Assembly (NCBI GenBank): GCA_963737365.1
Contig: CAVTSD010000006.1
Coordinates: forward strand, 62,001 to 126,000
Direction of reading: 5' to 3'
DNA length: 64,000 nucleotides
From: Roseiarcus sp963737365
Lineage (GTDB): Bacteria > Pseudomonadota > Alphaproteobacteria > Rhizobiales > Beijerinckiaceae
The notes beneath the pieces were generated by a model that was given only the letters and a program-made list of their open reading frames with translations, made no database searches and was not told where the DNA came from. The position numbers were made by a program, and so were the translations under genes. Shown one piece after another: positions 46,585 through 55,935 of the stretch. Each line of letters opens with the position of its first letter. The stretch's first letter is position 1.

Positions 46585-47760
46585 TCAGTGCAATGGGCCG
46601 GAGGGGTTCGCCCCGAGACCGGTCATTTCGAGCACTCCGGCCACGACCACCACCATTACTAGAGAAATCGGCAGGAACACCTTCCAGCCCAGGCGCATCA
46701 ACTGATCGTAGCGATAGCGCGGGACAAAGGCTGTGACCATCAAAAAGCAGAACACGACCGCCCAAGACTTGATCAAGAACCAGATAACCCCCGGTATCCA
46801 CGTAAACGGCGGAAATGGAAGCGGCGAGAGCCATCCGCCGAGGAACAGGACTGCAGCCAACGATCCCATCGTGAGCAGCGCGACGAGTTCGGTCAGGAAC
46901 TGCAGCAGAAAGAGCGAAGCGGAATATTCGACGGTGTAGCCAGCGACGAGTTCCGACTCGGCCTCAGTCAAGTCGAACGGCGGCCGATTCGTCTCGGCAA
47001 GCGCCGAAATAAAAAAAACGATGAACATTGGAAAGAGCGGCAGCCAGTACCAGCCGAAAAAGCCGAACCGCGTGTCCTGAGCGCGAACGATGTCGCTCAA
47101 GTTAACTGAGCCTGCGCACAGCACCACCGTCACGATCACGAAGCCGATCGAGACCTCGTAAGAAACCATCTGGGCGGCTGCGCGTAATGCCGAAAGCAGC
47201 GCATATTTCGAATTGGACGCCCAGCCCGCCATGATGACGCCGTACACGCCTAGGGAGGAAACCGCGAACAGATAGAGGAGGCCGACGTTGATATCCGCGA
47301 CCACCCATCCGTCGGAAACCGGAATGACCGCCCACGCGGCGAAGGCGAGGACGACAGACACGACCGGAGCGAGCAGGAAGACCGCCTTATTGGCGCTCGC
47401 CGGGATAATCGGCTCCTTGAGTATAAACTTGAAGAAGTCCGCGAACGGCTGAAGGATGCCCCAGGGTCCAACCACGTTGGGCCCGCGTCTCAGCTGTACG
47501 GCTCCCCAGATCTTTCGTTGAATATAGATGAGCGCCGCCGTCGACAGGAGCACGCACACAAGCAACGCCAAGCTCTCAAGCAGATACCGAAGCGCCGTCC
47601 CGACATCGCTCGTGTGCATCCAGCGCCCGAGCGCCGCGAAGTAGCCCCCGCTGATCAGCCACGCCAGTACGGCGACGATGACGGCGACGACGACCGCCGC
47701 TGCGACGCCGATAACCGCGAGTGAGGTCGATGACGGTCTGCTGGGGGAGACGGAGCTCAT
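46585..47760 (-). CDS. nuoH: NADH-quinone oxidoreductase subunit H
   Basis: 391 residues, about eight membrane helices, forming the heel of complex I and part of the quinone site. Conserved RRGPNVVGPWGILQPFADF and the acidic loop ALAETNRPPFDLTEAESELVAGY are present. The N-terminal 45 residues before the first conserved helix are longer than in many homologues. Located directly after nuoG. Confidence 0.96.
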   Translation of the reverse strand: MSSVSPSRPSSTSLAVIGVAAAVVVAVIVAVLAWLISGGYFAALGRWMHTSDVGTALRYLLESLALLVCVLLSTAALIYIQRKIWGAVQLRRGPNVVGPWGILQPFADFFKFILKEPIIPASANKAVFLLAPVVSVVLAFAAWAVIPVSDGWVVADINVGLLYLFAVSSLGVYGVIMAGWASNSKYALLSALRAAAQMVSYEVSIGFVIVTVVLCAGSVNLSDIVRAQDTRFGFFGWYWLPLFPMFIVFFISALAETNRPPFDLTEAESELVAGYTVEYSASLFLLQFLTELVALLTMGSLAAVLFLGGWLSPLPFPPFTWIPGVIWFLIKSWAVVFCFLMVTAFVPRYRYDQLMRLGWKVFLPISLVMVVVVAGVLEMTGLGANPSGPLH

Positions 47761-47765
47761 TAATG

Positions 47766-49829
47766 CTATTCCGCCGCCTCACGCTGAACGCCGCGCGCCA
47801 GAGCCGAACATTCGGCCATGACGCGGGAGGCGCGCGCGATCGGGTTGGTAAGATAGAAGTCGGAGATGGCGGGGACGAACGCCGCTCTGTCGGCAGCGCC
47901 GCCAAGCGAGGCGATCGAATGGAAAATGCTCGCATCCGCCGGCGCGACAACGTCGAAGCGCACGAGAAACGGATGAGCGACAGCTAGCGCCGCCCGAAGT
48001 TGGGCGAGCGAGTCGAATGGCAGCTTGGCGCCCAGCGTCTCCGACAGCGCACGCAAAATCGACCAATCCTCACGCGCGTCTCCTGGCGGGAACACCGCGC
48101 GCTCCGCGAACTGCGGCCTCCCTTCAGTGTTGACGTAGATGCCCGTCTTTTCTGTGTAGGCGGCGCCCGGCAGAATGACGTCCGCTCGATGCGCCCCGCG
48201 ATCGCCATGAGTGCCGATGTAGACCACGAACGCGCCCGGTCCAATATCAATCTCGTCTGCACCGAGGTTGATAAGCACGTCGAGCGCATGTGCCTTCGTC
48301 ATGGTCAGCGCATCGAGGCCGTCTTCGCCCGGCACGAGGCCCAGATCCAGGCCGCCAACCCGCGAGGCAGCGGTGTGCAAAACGTTGAAGCCGTTCCACC
48401 CGTCTTTCACAACTCCGGCTGCAAGAGCGGTCTTCGCCAGCCCAGCGAGCAAAGCGACGCCATCAGGCCGGGCGAAGGCGCCGGGACCAACAATCATCAT
48501 TGGCTTCGCTGTGTCTTTTGGCGGTCGGTCCCATGCTTGCGCCAGGGTCTCTGGACCTGCGCCCAGAAGGTTAAAGTTGTAACTCAGATTGGCGTTGGGG
48601 CCGACGACTTCTATAGGCGCGCTGCCCTTGAGCCAGCGCTTACGGATTCGCGCATTGAGAACAGGCGCCTCGTAACGGGGATTAGAGCCAACAATGAGAA
48701 TAGCATCAGCCTGATCGACTCCGGCGATCGTCGAGTTGAAAATATAAGATGCGCGACCAAACTTAGGATGCAGCCTGGAGCCATCCTGGCGGCAGTCGAT
48801 GCTGGACGAGCCGAGCTTCGATATCAACACCTTAAGCGCGAACATTTCTTCGACAGTTGCTAAATCACCGACGATTGCCCCAACCCGCGCGGGAACCGCG
48901 GCGGCTATCTTGGCGGCAATCGTCGCGAAAGCCTCCGCCCAGCTGGCGGGCCGGAGCCTGCCGTTGACCCGAACATATGGACGATCGAGTCGCTGCGTCT
49001 TCAAGCCGTCGACGATGTGCCGCGTCTTATCGGAAATCCATTCCTCGTTGATCGCATCATTGACGCGAGGCAGGATGCGCACAACCTCGCGGCCGCGCGC
49101 ATCGATACGGATAGCCGACCCAAGCGCATCCATCACGTCAATCGATTCGGTCTTGCTATACTCCCACGGACGGGCATGGAACGCCGTCGGTTTTGAGGTC
49201 AGGGCGCCGACCGGACAGAGGTCGACAACATTCCCCTGGAGCTCCGAGCTTAAAGCCCCTTGAAGGTAGGAAGTGATCTCCATGTCCTCGCCGCGGCCGA
49301 TGGCGCCGAGCTCAGGAACGCCAGCCACCTCTGTTACAAAGCGTACGCACCGCGTGCATTGTATGCATCGGTTCATCGATGTCTTGACCAGCGCACCGAT
49401 ATATTTGTCTTCAACGGCGCGCTTGTTCTCCGCGAAGCGAGAGGAGTCGGCGCCATAAGCCATCGCCTGATCCTGCAGATCGCATTCGCCGCCCTGATCG
49501 CAAATCGGGCAGTCGAGCGGATGGTTGATCAGTAGAAATTCCATTACGCCCTTGCGGGCCTTGCGGGCCATTGGCGAGTTGGTCAGGACGACCGGCGGCT
49601 CTCCGTTCGGGCCAGGGCGCAAGTCTTTGACCGCCATGGCGCAGGAGGCTGTCGGTTTCGGCGGTCCGCCCTTTACTTCAACCAGGCACATCCGGCAGTT
49701 GCCGGCGATCGACAGCCGCTCGTGAAAGCAGAAGCGCGGAATCTCCGCGCCCGCCATCTCGCAAGCCTGAAGAAGCGTATATTCGGCCGGAACGTCGAGT
49801 TCTTTGCCGTCGATAATGATCTTGCTCAT
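47766..49829 (-). CDS. nuoG: NADH-quinone oxidoreductase subunit G
   Basis: 687 residues. The N-terminal third binds a [2Fe-2S] and two [4Fe-4S] clusters (for example CDQGGECDLQ and CIQCTRCVRF), carrying electrons from NuoF; the remainder is the molybdopterin-oxidoreductase-like domain without its cofactor. Start ATG 49829 overlaps the stop of a pentapeptide-repeat gene by four bases, an arrangement discussed under findings. Confidence 0.96.
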   Translation of the reverse strand: MSKIIIDGKELDVPAEYTLLQACEMAGAEIPRFCFHERLSIAGNCRMCLVEVKGGPPKPTASCAMAVKDLRPGPNGEPPVVLTNSPMARKARKGVMEFLLINHPLDCPICDQGGECDLQDQAMAYGADSSRFAENKRAVEDKYIGALVKTSMNRCIQCTRCVRFVTEVAGVPELGAIGRGEDMEITSYLQGALSSELQGNVVDLCPVGALTSKPTAFHARPWEYSKTESIDVMDALGSAIRIDARGREVVRILPRVNDAINEEWISDKTRHIVDGLKTQRLDRPYVRVNGRLRPASWAEAFATIAAKIAAAVPARVGAIVGDLATVEEMFALKVLISKLGSSSIDCRQDGSRLHPKFGRASYIFNSTIAGVDQADAILIVGSNPRYEAPVLNARIRKRWLKGSAPIEVVGPNANLSYNFNLLGAGPETLAQAWDRPPKDTAKPMMIVGPGAFARPDGVALLAGLAKTALAAGVVKDGWNGFNVLHTAASRVGGLDLGLVPGEDGLDALTMTKAHALDVLINLGADEIDIGPGAFVVYIGTHGDRGAHRADVILPGAAYTEKTGIYVNTEGRPQFAERAVFPPGDAREDWSILRALSETLGAKLPFDSLAQLRAALAVAHPFLVRFDVVAPADASIFHSIASLGGAADRAAFVPAISDFYLTNPIARASRVMAECSALARGVQREAAE

Positions 49830-50140
49830 TCGCTGTTCGCCGCCTCATGCCCCGTACGCCAGAATGCGAGCAGGTCAGTGACGGAGACACCCTCTATGGT
49901 TGCTCCCTCGAGGCGCGCATCAACGAACGACGCGCCGGCCAGATTCACTTTCTCGACCTTGAGCCCCGACAGATTCGCGTTCTGAATGCGCCACCCAGAC
50001 ATATTGAGGTCGTCGAACGAGCAACCCGACATGTTGAGGTTGCGAAAGTCCGATCCCGACAGATTGACATCGTCGAATACCGACCCGGAAAGGTCGGCTT
50101 TGTGAACTTCCATCCGATGCTTTTCGCTCTCGATCTTCAT
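49826..50140 (-). CDS. Pentapeptide-repeat protein inside the nuo operon
   Basis: 104 residues built largely of A(D/N)LSG-type pentapeptides: ADLSGSVFDDVNLSG, SDFRNLNMSG, CSFDDLNMSG, ANLSGLKVEKVNLAG and so on to about residue 85. This predicts a short right-handed quadrilateral beta-helix. The C-terminal 15 residues are ordinary. It overlaps the nuoG start by four bases and follows the DUF3291 gene by 16, so it is certainly in the operon. Pentapeptide proteins can mimic DNA or serve as scaffolds; no function is known here. Confidence 0.85.
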   Translation of the reverse strand: MKIESEKHRMEVHKADLSGSVFDDVNLSGSDFRNLNMSGCSFDDLNMSGWRIQNANLSGLKVEKVNLAGASFVDARLEGATIEGVSVTDLLAFWRTGHEAANSE

Positions 50141-50156
50141 CGTGTCCGTTCCGCCG

Positions 50157-50624
50157 TCAGCCGCATTTCTGGCTCATCCACAGCTTAATATGCGCCAGAT
50201 GGCTCCAGCCGAAGGCAAAGTCGGTATCGCCATTCCACGTGAGATGATCGAGCCGCGCCATCGCCTCGTCCAGATCAGGAATATGCCCGGCAAGTATCGG
50301 CCACATGACGAAATGCGGCGCCTCAGGCTTGTCGAACCATTCGCCCTTGCGGTTGTAGAACTGCTTATGGGCCGTCGCCCAGACAAATCGTTCCAGCGCT
50401 TCGACGCTGTCCCACACGGACAGGTTGACCGCCATCGTCGGGTCGCTCGCAGGACGAATGGCGGTCGCGTTGTTGCTCTCGTCCTTCAGGCGCCAGACAA
50501 ATCCCTCGCTGCGCTCCGCGAGTGCGTTGATACGATCGAGATTGGTCATGAATTCCGCCATCCGCGGATCGTCCGTCGAATAGCGGAATCGGCCGATATT
50601 GAGCTGGGCGATTTGGCTCGTCAT
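50157..50624 (-). CDS. DUF3291 family protein inside the nuo operon
   Basis: 155 residues matching the DUF3291 type: an AQLNIGRFRYSTDDPRMAEFM opening, the NLSVWDSVEALERFVW strand-helix, and HFVMWPILAGHIPDLDEAMARL towards the end. This is a compact alpha-beta barrel domain like the antibiotic biosynthesis monooxygenase or chlorite dismutase superfamily; the activity is unknown. It lies 11 bp after nuoF and 16 bp before the pentapeptide gene. Confidence 0.8.
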   Translation of the reverse strand: MTSQIAQLNIGRFRYSTDDPRMAEFMTNLDRINALAERSEGFVWRLKDESNNATAIRPASDPTMAVNLSVWDSVEALERFVWATAHKQFYNRKGEWFDKPEAPHFVMWPILAGHIPDLDEAMARLDHLTWNGDTDFAFGWSHLAHIKLWMSQKCG

Positions 50625-50635
50625 GCCGACACGCT

Positions 50636-51941
50636 CTACTCCGCCGCCACGAGCACCGGCTCGCTGTGCGGATTAGCGGCATACTGGTCAATGCGGCGCT
50701 CAATCTCAGGGCGGAAATGCGCGATTAGACCCTGGATGGGCCAGGCCGCGGCGTCGCCGAGCGCGCAAATAGTATGCCCTTCGACCTGCTTGGTGACGTC
50801 GAGCAGCATGTCGATCTCACGTTTCTGCGCGCGACCTTGAACCATGCGCTCCATGACTCGCCACATCCATCCGGCGCCTTCGCGACAGGGAGTGCACTGG
50901 CCGCAGCTTTCGTGCTTGTAGAAATAGGACAAGCGGGCAATCGCGCGAATGATGTCGGTCGATTTGTCCATCACGATCGCCGCCGCCGTGCCGAGGCCGG
51001 ACTTGAGCTTCGCAAGCGAATCGAAATCCATCGGACAATCGATGATTTGGGGAGCAGGGACGAGCCGCACTGACGCTCCGCCGGGAATGACAGCGAGTAG
51101 ATTGTCCCACCCGCCTCGAACTCCGCCACAGTGCTTGTCAATCAGTTCACGGAAAGGAACCGACATCGCCTCTTCGACGTTGCACGGCCTGTTGACGTGG
51201 CCTGATATGCTGAAGACCTTGGTGCCGAAATTGTTGGGGGCGCCAAAACTCGTGAACCACGATGCGCCGCGCCGCAATATCGTGGGCGCGACGGCGATCG
51301 AACTCGACGTTGTTGACGGTGGTAGGCGAACCATAAAGCCCCATGCCGGCAGGAAAGGGCGGCTTCATTCGCGGCATGCCTTTCTTTCCTTCAAGCAATT
51401 CGAGCATCGCCGTCTCTTCGCCGCAGATATAAGCGCCAGCCCCGTGATGGACATAGAGGTCGAATGGCCAACCGTGAATATTGTCCTTTCCGATGAGCCG
51501 GGCCTCATACGCCTCGTTCACCGCCGCCTCGAGATTTTCGCGCTCCTTGATAAATTCGCCGCGCACGTAAACGTAAGCTGCGTGGGCCCCCATGGCGAAT
51601 GACGCGAGCAATGCGCCTTCGACCAGGGTATGGGGGTCGTTTCGCATGATCTCGCGATCCTTGCAGGTCCCGGGCTCCGATTCGTCTGCGTTGATGACAA
51701 GATAGTGCGGACGCTTTGGATCGATGGTCTTCGGCATAAACGACCACTTTAGACCCGTGGGAAAGCCCGCGCCTCCACGTCCGCGCAGACCGGAGGCCTT
51801 CATTTCAGCGATGATCCAGTCGCGCCCCTTATCGATGAGCGCCTTGGTGCCGTCCCAGTTGCCGCGCGCGCGAGCGCCGTTGAGCCCGCGGTCGCCAAGC
51901 CCATAAAGATTGGTAAAGATGCGATCCTTGTCTTCCAACAT
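50636..51941 (-). CDS. nuoF: NADH-quinone oxidoreductase subunit F (interrupted by one extra base)
   Basis: Read across one frameshift it encodes about 434 residues, the normal NuoF size. It binds NADH, FMN and the N3 [4Fe-4S] cluster. The NADH/FMN loop GRGGAGFPTGLKWSF is in the first part and the cluster motif ESCGQCTPCREG in the second. The frame breaks near residue 213: YGSPTTVNNVE should continue SIAVAPTILRRGASWF, but the plus-strand word GAACTC at 51300-51305 (GACTC expected) shifts it. NuoF is required for NADH oxidation and all neighbours are intact, so a sequence error is the likelier explanation. Confidence 0.93.
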
Positions 51942-51944
51942 CGC

Positions 51945-52619
51945 TCAGTTCCCGATCTTTCCGGTCGGCGTTTGATTGTTTGCAGGCGCGGCCGGCCTTT
52001 GGTCCCCCCGTCCGTCGTCTCCGTACAACGTCGTCAGTGAAGTTAAACCTCCGACCGGCTCTGATGAGACACGTCCAATCTGCGAGCCTGTCTTGACGGG
52101 CCGACCGATCGCAAGATCGTCAAGCAGGCTCCCAAAGCTTTCCGGCGTCAGATCCTCATAATAGTCGTCGTTGATCTGAACCATCGGCGCGTTGCAACAA
52201 GCGCCGAGGCATTCGACTTCGATCCACGAAAATACGCCATCCGGAGTGACATGGCCCTGTTCGCCGATACGCTTGCGGCAGACCGCCTTGATTTCGTCAG
52301 AACCGGATAGCATGCACGAAGTCGTGCCGCAGACCTGCACGTAGTGGCGCCCGACCGGCTCCAGATTGAACATGGTATAGAAAGTTGCGACTTCCAGCAC
52401 TCGGATGTTCGGCATATCGAGCATCGCAGCGACTTTTTCGATGGCGACTCGGGGAAGCCAGTATCCATTTTGCTTCTGCGCGCGCCACAAGAGCGCGAGT
52501 ACCGCCGAAGCCTGCCGGCCGCGCGGATATTTCGCCATCTCCATTTCGGCCCAAGTCCTGTTTTCGGGCGTGAACTCGAAGCTTGTCGGTTGCTCGTCAG
52601 CAAGGCGGCGAACGGACAT
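51945..52619 (-). CDS. nuoE: NADH-quinone oxidoreductase subunit E
   Basis: 224 residues. A thioredoxin-fold subunit holding the N1a [2Fe-2S] cluster; ligands are in VCGTTSCML and in CLGACCNAP. The C-terminal 55 residues after the cluster domain are a longer, Gly/Thr/Pro-rich tail typical of alphaproteobacterial NuoE. It ends just before the nuoF start. Confidence 0.95.
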   Translation of the reverse strand: MSVRRLADEQPTSFEFTPENRTWAEMEMAKYPRGRQASAVLALLWRAQKQNGYWLPRVAIEKVAAMLDMPNIRVLEVATFYTMFNLEPVGRHYVQVCGTTSCMLSGSDEIKAVCRKRIGEQGHVTPDGVFSWIEVECLGACCNAPMVQINDDYYEDLTPESFGSLLDDLAIGRPVKTGSQIGRVSSEPVGGLTSLTTLYGDDGRGDQRPAAPANNQTPTGKIGN

Positions 52620-52672
52620 CGGTCAAGCGTTCCTCGAATGAAGTTTCATGCCGAAGCCCCATCCGCGACCAA

Positions 52673-53866
52673 TCACCGGTCGACCTCGCCGAACACGATG
52701 TCGAGCGAACCGAGAATTGCACTGATGTCGGCAAGCATGTGCTTGCGGCACAAAAAGTCCATCGCCTGAAGATGCGCGAAGCCGGGGGCGCGAAGTTTGA
52801 CTCGGTAGGGCTTGTTCGATCCGTCGGACACCAAATAAACGCCGAACTCGCCTTTTGGCGCTTCGACTGCGGCATAGACCTCACCGGCCGGCACCTTATA
52901 GCCCTCGGTATAGAGCTTAAAATGGTGGATCAGCGCTTCCATGGACCGCTTCATTTCGGCGCGTCGGGGCGGCGCGACTTTGCCGTCGTCCGTCGCCACT
53001 GGCCCCTCACCGCCGGACGAGTTCAGCCTCTGGCAGCATTGTCGCATGATCTTTACCGACTGGCGCATCTCTTCCATGCGAATAACATAGCGATCATAAC
53101 AGTCGCCGTTCTTGCCTATGGGAATATCGAAATCCATTTCCTCGTAACATTCGTAGGGCTGCGCTTTGCGCAGGTCCCATGGCGCGCCCGAGCCACGCAC
53201 CATCACACCGGAGAAGCCCCAGGCCCATGCATCCGCCAGCTTGACGACGCCGATGTCGACATTGCGTTGCTTGAAGATGCGGTTTCCTGTGAGCAGGGTT
53301 TCGAGATCGTCGCAGACCCCGAGGAACGGGTCGCAAAAGGCCTCGATGTCGTCGATGAGCTTGCGAGGCAGATCTTGGTGCACGCCGCCCGGACGGAAGT
53401 AGGCCGCGTGCATCCGCGAGCCGCTTGCGCGCTCGTAGAAGACCATTAGCTTCTCGCGCTCTTCGAAACCCCAAAGCGGGGGCGTTAACGCGCCGACGTC
53501 CATTGCTTGCGTTGTGATCTGAAGCAAATGCGACAATAGGCGTCCGATCTCGCAATACAGCACCCGAATAAGCTGGCCGCGCCGAGGAACCGAGATCCCG
53601 AGAAGCCGCTCAACCGCCAACGCATAAGCGTGCTCCTGGTTCATGGGGGCGACATAGTCGAGCCGATCCAAATAGGGCACGTTCTGCAAGTACGTTCGCG
53701 CCTCCATGAGCTTTTCGGTGCCGCGATGGAGGAGGCCGATATGCGGGTCGACCCGCTCGACCACTTCGCCGTCAAGCTCAAGCACGAGCCGGAGCACACC
53801 ATGCGCTGCAGGATGCTGAGGCCCGAAGTTGATCGAGAAGTTGCGGAGATTCTGCTCGTTCATCAC
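52673..53866 (-). CDS. nuoD: NADH-quinone oxidoreductase subunit D
   Basis: 397 residues, the 49-kDa subunit that forms the quinone-binding pocket with NuoB. The opening FSINFGPQHPAAHGVLRL has the conserved histidine of the quinone site, and the end has the family HMLADISAILGSLDIVFGEVDR. It is a separate gene from nuoC, as in other alphaproteobacteria. Translation is taken from ATG 53866. Confidence 0.96.
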   Translation of the reverse strand: MMNEQNLRNFSINFGPQHPAAHGVLRLVLELDGEVVERVDPHIGLLHRGTEKLMEARTYLQNVPYLDRLDYVAPMNQEHAYALAVERLLGISVPRRGQLIRVLYCEIGRLLSHLLQITTQAMDVGALTPPLWGFEEREKLMVFYERASGSRMHAAYFRPGGVHQDLPRKLIDDIEAFCDPFLGVCDDLETLLTGNRIFKQRNVDIGVVKLADAWAWGFSGVMVRGSGAPWDLRKAQPYECYEEMDFDIPIGKNGDCYDRYVIRMEEMRQSVKIMRQCCQRLNSSGGEGPVATDDGKVAPPRRAEMKRSMEALIHHFKLYTEGYKVPAGEVYAAVEAPKGEFGVYLVSDGSNKPYRVKLRAPGFAHLQAMDFLCRKHMLADISAILGSLDIVFGEVDR

Positions 53867-53873
53867 CGACTAC

Positions 53874-54482
53874 CTAGCGTCCACCGTCGTCTTTCACCTT
53901 CTCGTCGCCAGGGAGCGGCGGCCCCTCCCACGGGCTCAGGAAGTCGAACTGGCGGAATTCCTGATTGAGCCGGACCGGATCGTAGCGAACGCGCTTTTCC
54001 GCGTCGTCATACCGCACCTCAACGAAACCAGTCATCGGGAAGTCCTTGCGGAGCGGGTGACCATCGAAGCCGTAGTCAGTTAGGATGCGGCGCAAATCCG
54101 GATGACCTTCGAACGTCACGCCGAACAAATCATAAATCTCACGCTCGAACCAGTCAGCGCCCAAATAGACGGCGGTTGCGCTCATCACTGCCGTATCCTC
54201 GTCGGTCTCGATCTTGAGCCGAACTCGCCGGTTCAACTTTGGCGAGAGCAGATGGTAGACGACATCGAAGCGCTTCTCCCGCTTCGGATAGTCGACACCT
54301 GAAATATCTATGAGTGAGACGAACTGCGCGGAAAGATCGTCGCGAAGGAATTGAAGCGCCTCAATAATGCGCGAGGAGCCGACGGTTAGGGTCAGCTCAC
54401 CAAACGTGAAAGCAGATTCTAACACCGCGCCAGGAGCGAAGGCCGCCAATTTCGTCGCAATCGTCTGAAGCTCGTCGTCCAT
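53874..54482 (-). CDS. nuoC: NADH-quinone oxidoreductase subunit C
   Basis: 202 residues, the 30-kDa peripheral-arm subunit. Family signature EREIYDLFGVTFEGHPDLRRIL and the downstream DYGFDGHPLRKDFP are present. It ends seven bases before nuoD. Confidence 0.95.
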   Translation of the reverse strand: MDDELQTIATKLAAFAPGAVLESAFTFGELTLTVGSSRIIEALQFLRDDLSAQFVSLIDISGVDYPKREKRFDVVYHLLSPKLNRRVRLKIETDEDTAVMSATAVYLGADWFEREIYDLFGVTFEGHPDLRRILTDYGFDGHPLRKDFPMTGFVEVRYDDAEKRVRYDPVRLNQEFRQFDFLSPWEGPPLPGDEKVKDDGGR

Positions 54483-54520
54483 TCACATAAAATCTCGCGC
54501 CTGCTCACTCTCGCGTGTGT

Positions 54521-55096
54521 TTAGCGTTCAATGGTCCCCGTCCGCCGAATTTTCTTCTGCAACATCAAGACGCCATAGAGCAGCGCCTCAGCCGTTGGCG
54601 GGCAGCCAGGCACGTATATGTCAACGGGCACTATGCGGTCGCATCCGCGTACAACGGAATAGGAATAGTGGTAGTAACCGCCGCCGTTGGCGCACGAGCC
54701 CATCGAGATGACATAGCGCGGCTCAGGCATCTGGTCGTAAACCTTGCGCAGAGCCGGGGCCATTTTGTTGGTCAGCGTTCCGGCGACGATCATCACGTCC
54801 GACTGGCGAGGACTCGCGCGAGGCGCGAATCCGAAGCGCTCGATATCGAATCGCGGCATCGAGACTTGCATCATTTCCACCGCGCAGCAGGCAAGCCCGA
54901 AGGTCATCCACATCAACGAGCCAGTTCGCGCCCATTGGATGAGGTCGTCTGTTGTGGTGACGAGAAATCCCTTGTCCGCGAGTTCGTCGCTTATCGAGCC
55001 ATAATGTCTATTCTCTGGACGGAGCAGCGCGCCAATTCGCGGATCAAAAACGTCAGTCGCGCCAGGTTTGGCCGTTGAGCTGGCGATCAGTCCCAT
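54521..55096 (-). CDS. nuoB: NADH-quinone oxidoreductase subunit B
   Basis: 191 residues. It binds the terminal N2 [4Fe-4S] cluster with the tandem cysteines in FGLACCAVEMM and further cysteines in SMGSCANGGG and YVPGCPPTAEAL. Its start overlaps the nuoA stop by ten bases. Confidence 0.97.
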   Translation of the reverse strand: MGLIASSTAKPGATDVFDPRIGALLRPENRHYGSISDELADKGFLVTTTDDLIQWARTGSLMWMTFGLACCAVEMMQVSMPRFDIERFGFAPRASPRQSDVMIVAGTLTNKMAPALRKVYDQMPEPRYVISMGSCANGGGYYHYSYSVVRGCDRIVPVDIYVPGCPPTAEALLYGVLMLQKKIRRTGTIER

Positions 55097-55452
55097 TCCA
55101 GCGCTCCCTTATTCCACTCGTATACGAACCCAATGGTCAACACTCCAAGGAAGATCATCATCGACCAGAATCCCAGCGCGCCGATGTCGTGGAAAACGAT
55201 CGCCCACGGAAACAGAAACGCGACCTCAAGGTCGAAGATGATAAAAAGGAGCGAGACGAGGTAAAAGCGTGCGTCGAAGCGCATCCGAGCATCGTCAAAC
55301 GGAGGAAAACCGCACTCGTAGGGCGAAAGCTTCTCGCTATCGGGAGCCCGGTAGGCGACAAGAAAAGGGGCGATCAACAGCGCTCCGCTAATGAACGCGG
55401 CGACAACAACGAATACGAGCAGCGGAATGTAATCGGAAATAAGGCTCGGCAT
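55087..55452 (-). CDS. nuoA: NADH-quinone oxidoreductase subunit A
   Basis: 121 residues with three membrane helices. The conserved SPYECGFPPFDDARMRFDARFYLV loop identifies it, including the cysteine that marks the active/deactive transition in the mitochondrial ND3 homologue. First gene of the nuo operon; the operon promoter should lie in the upstream 300 bp. Confidence 0.96.
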   Translation of the reverse strand: MPSLISDYIPLLVFVVVAAFISGALLIAPFLVAYRAPDSEKLSPYECGFPPFDDARMRFDARFYLVSLLFIIFDLEVAFLFPWAIVFHDIGALGFWSMMIFLGVLTIGFVYEWNKGALEWD

Positions 55453-55754
55453 CGCCTCACTCTTCGGATTGTCGGTTATGCGCCACGCCTCGCGCAGCAG
55501 ATCTTCCCGTTCTTAACGCGTATCGCAGCGCAGCGTAGCATGCAAGACGAAAGGCTCCGGTTCGCCGGCAGGCGGTTTCTGAAGCGCAACATGAAGCGGT
55601 CGGACCTTGCCGACTCCGTGAGCATTAGGCCCTGAAAGCCTCGCATAAACAGGACTGTTTTGGGCTGACGGTGCAATTGAGGTCAGTCGGCACCGCCCGC
55701 GGAGAAGGGGAGCACACGCTCGCGAGCCACGCTACGACCGGAAAAAGGCAGAGA
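55453..55754. other. Upstream region of the nuo operon
   Basis: About 300 bases between nuoA and tRNA-Asp. It must hold the nuo promoter, but I could not pick a convincing -35/-10 pair by eye. The short open frames here have no ribosome site or recognisable product. Confidence 0.4.
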
Positions 55755-55831
<77 letters not shown>

Positions 55832-55935
55832 GCGGGAGCCGACCGGATAAGCTAGGCTCGCCCTCGAGTCAAGGATCGCAAGCGGTCTCAAAACATGGCT
55901 GCAGCGTGGCCCGCGCGTCGGCTTACGAGGCCGGG

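Noticed and set aside
30924..51941. mfd, eamA, birA and nuoF as genuine pseudogenes.
   Set aside because: Each has a single extra base and otherwise perfect conservation, all at GANTC words; several are essential or nearly so. An artefact is more likely, though not proven.
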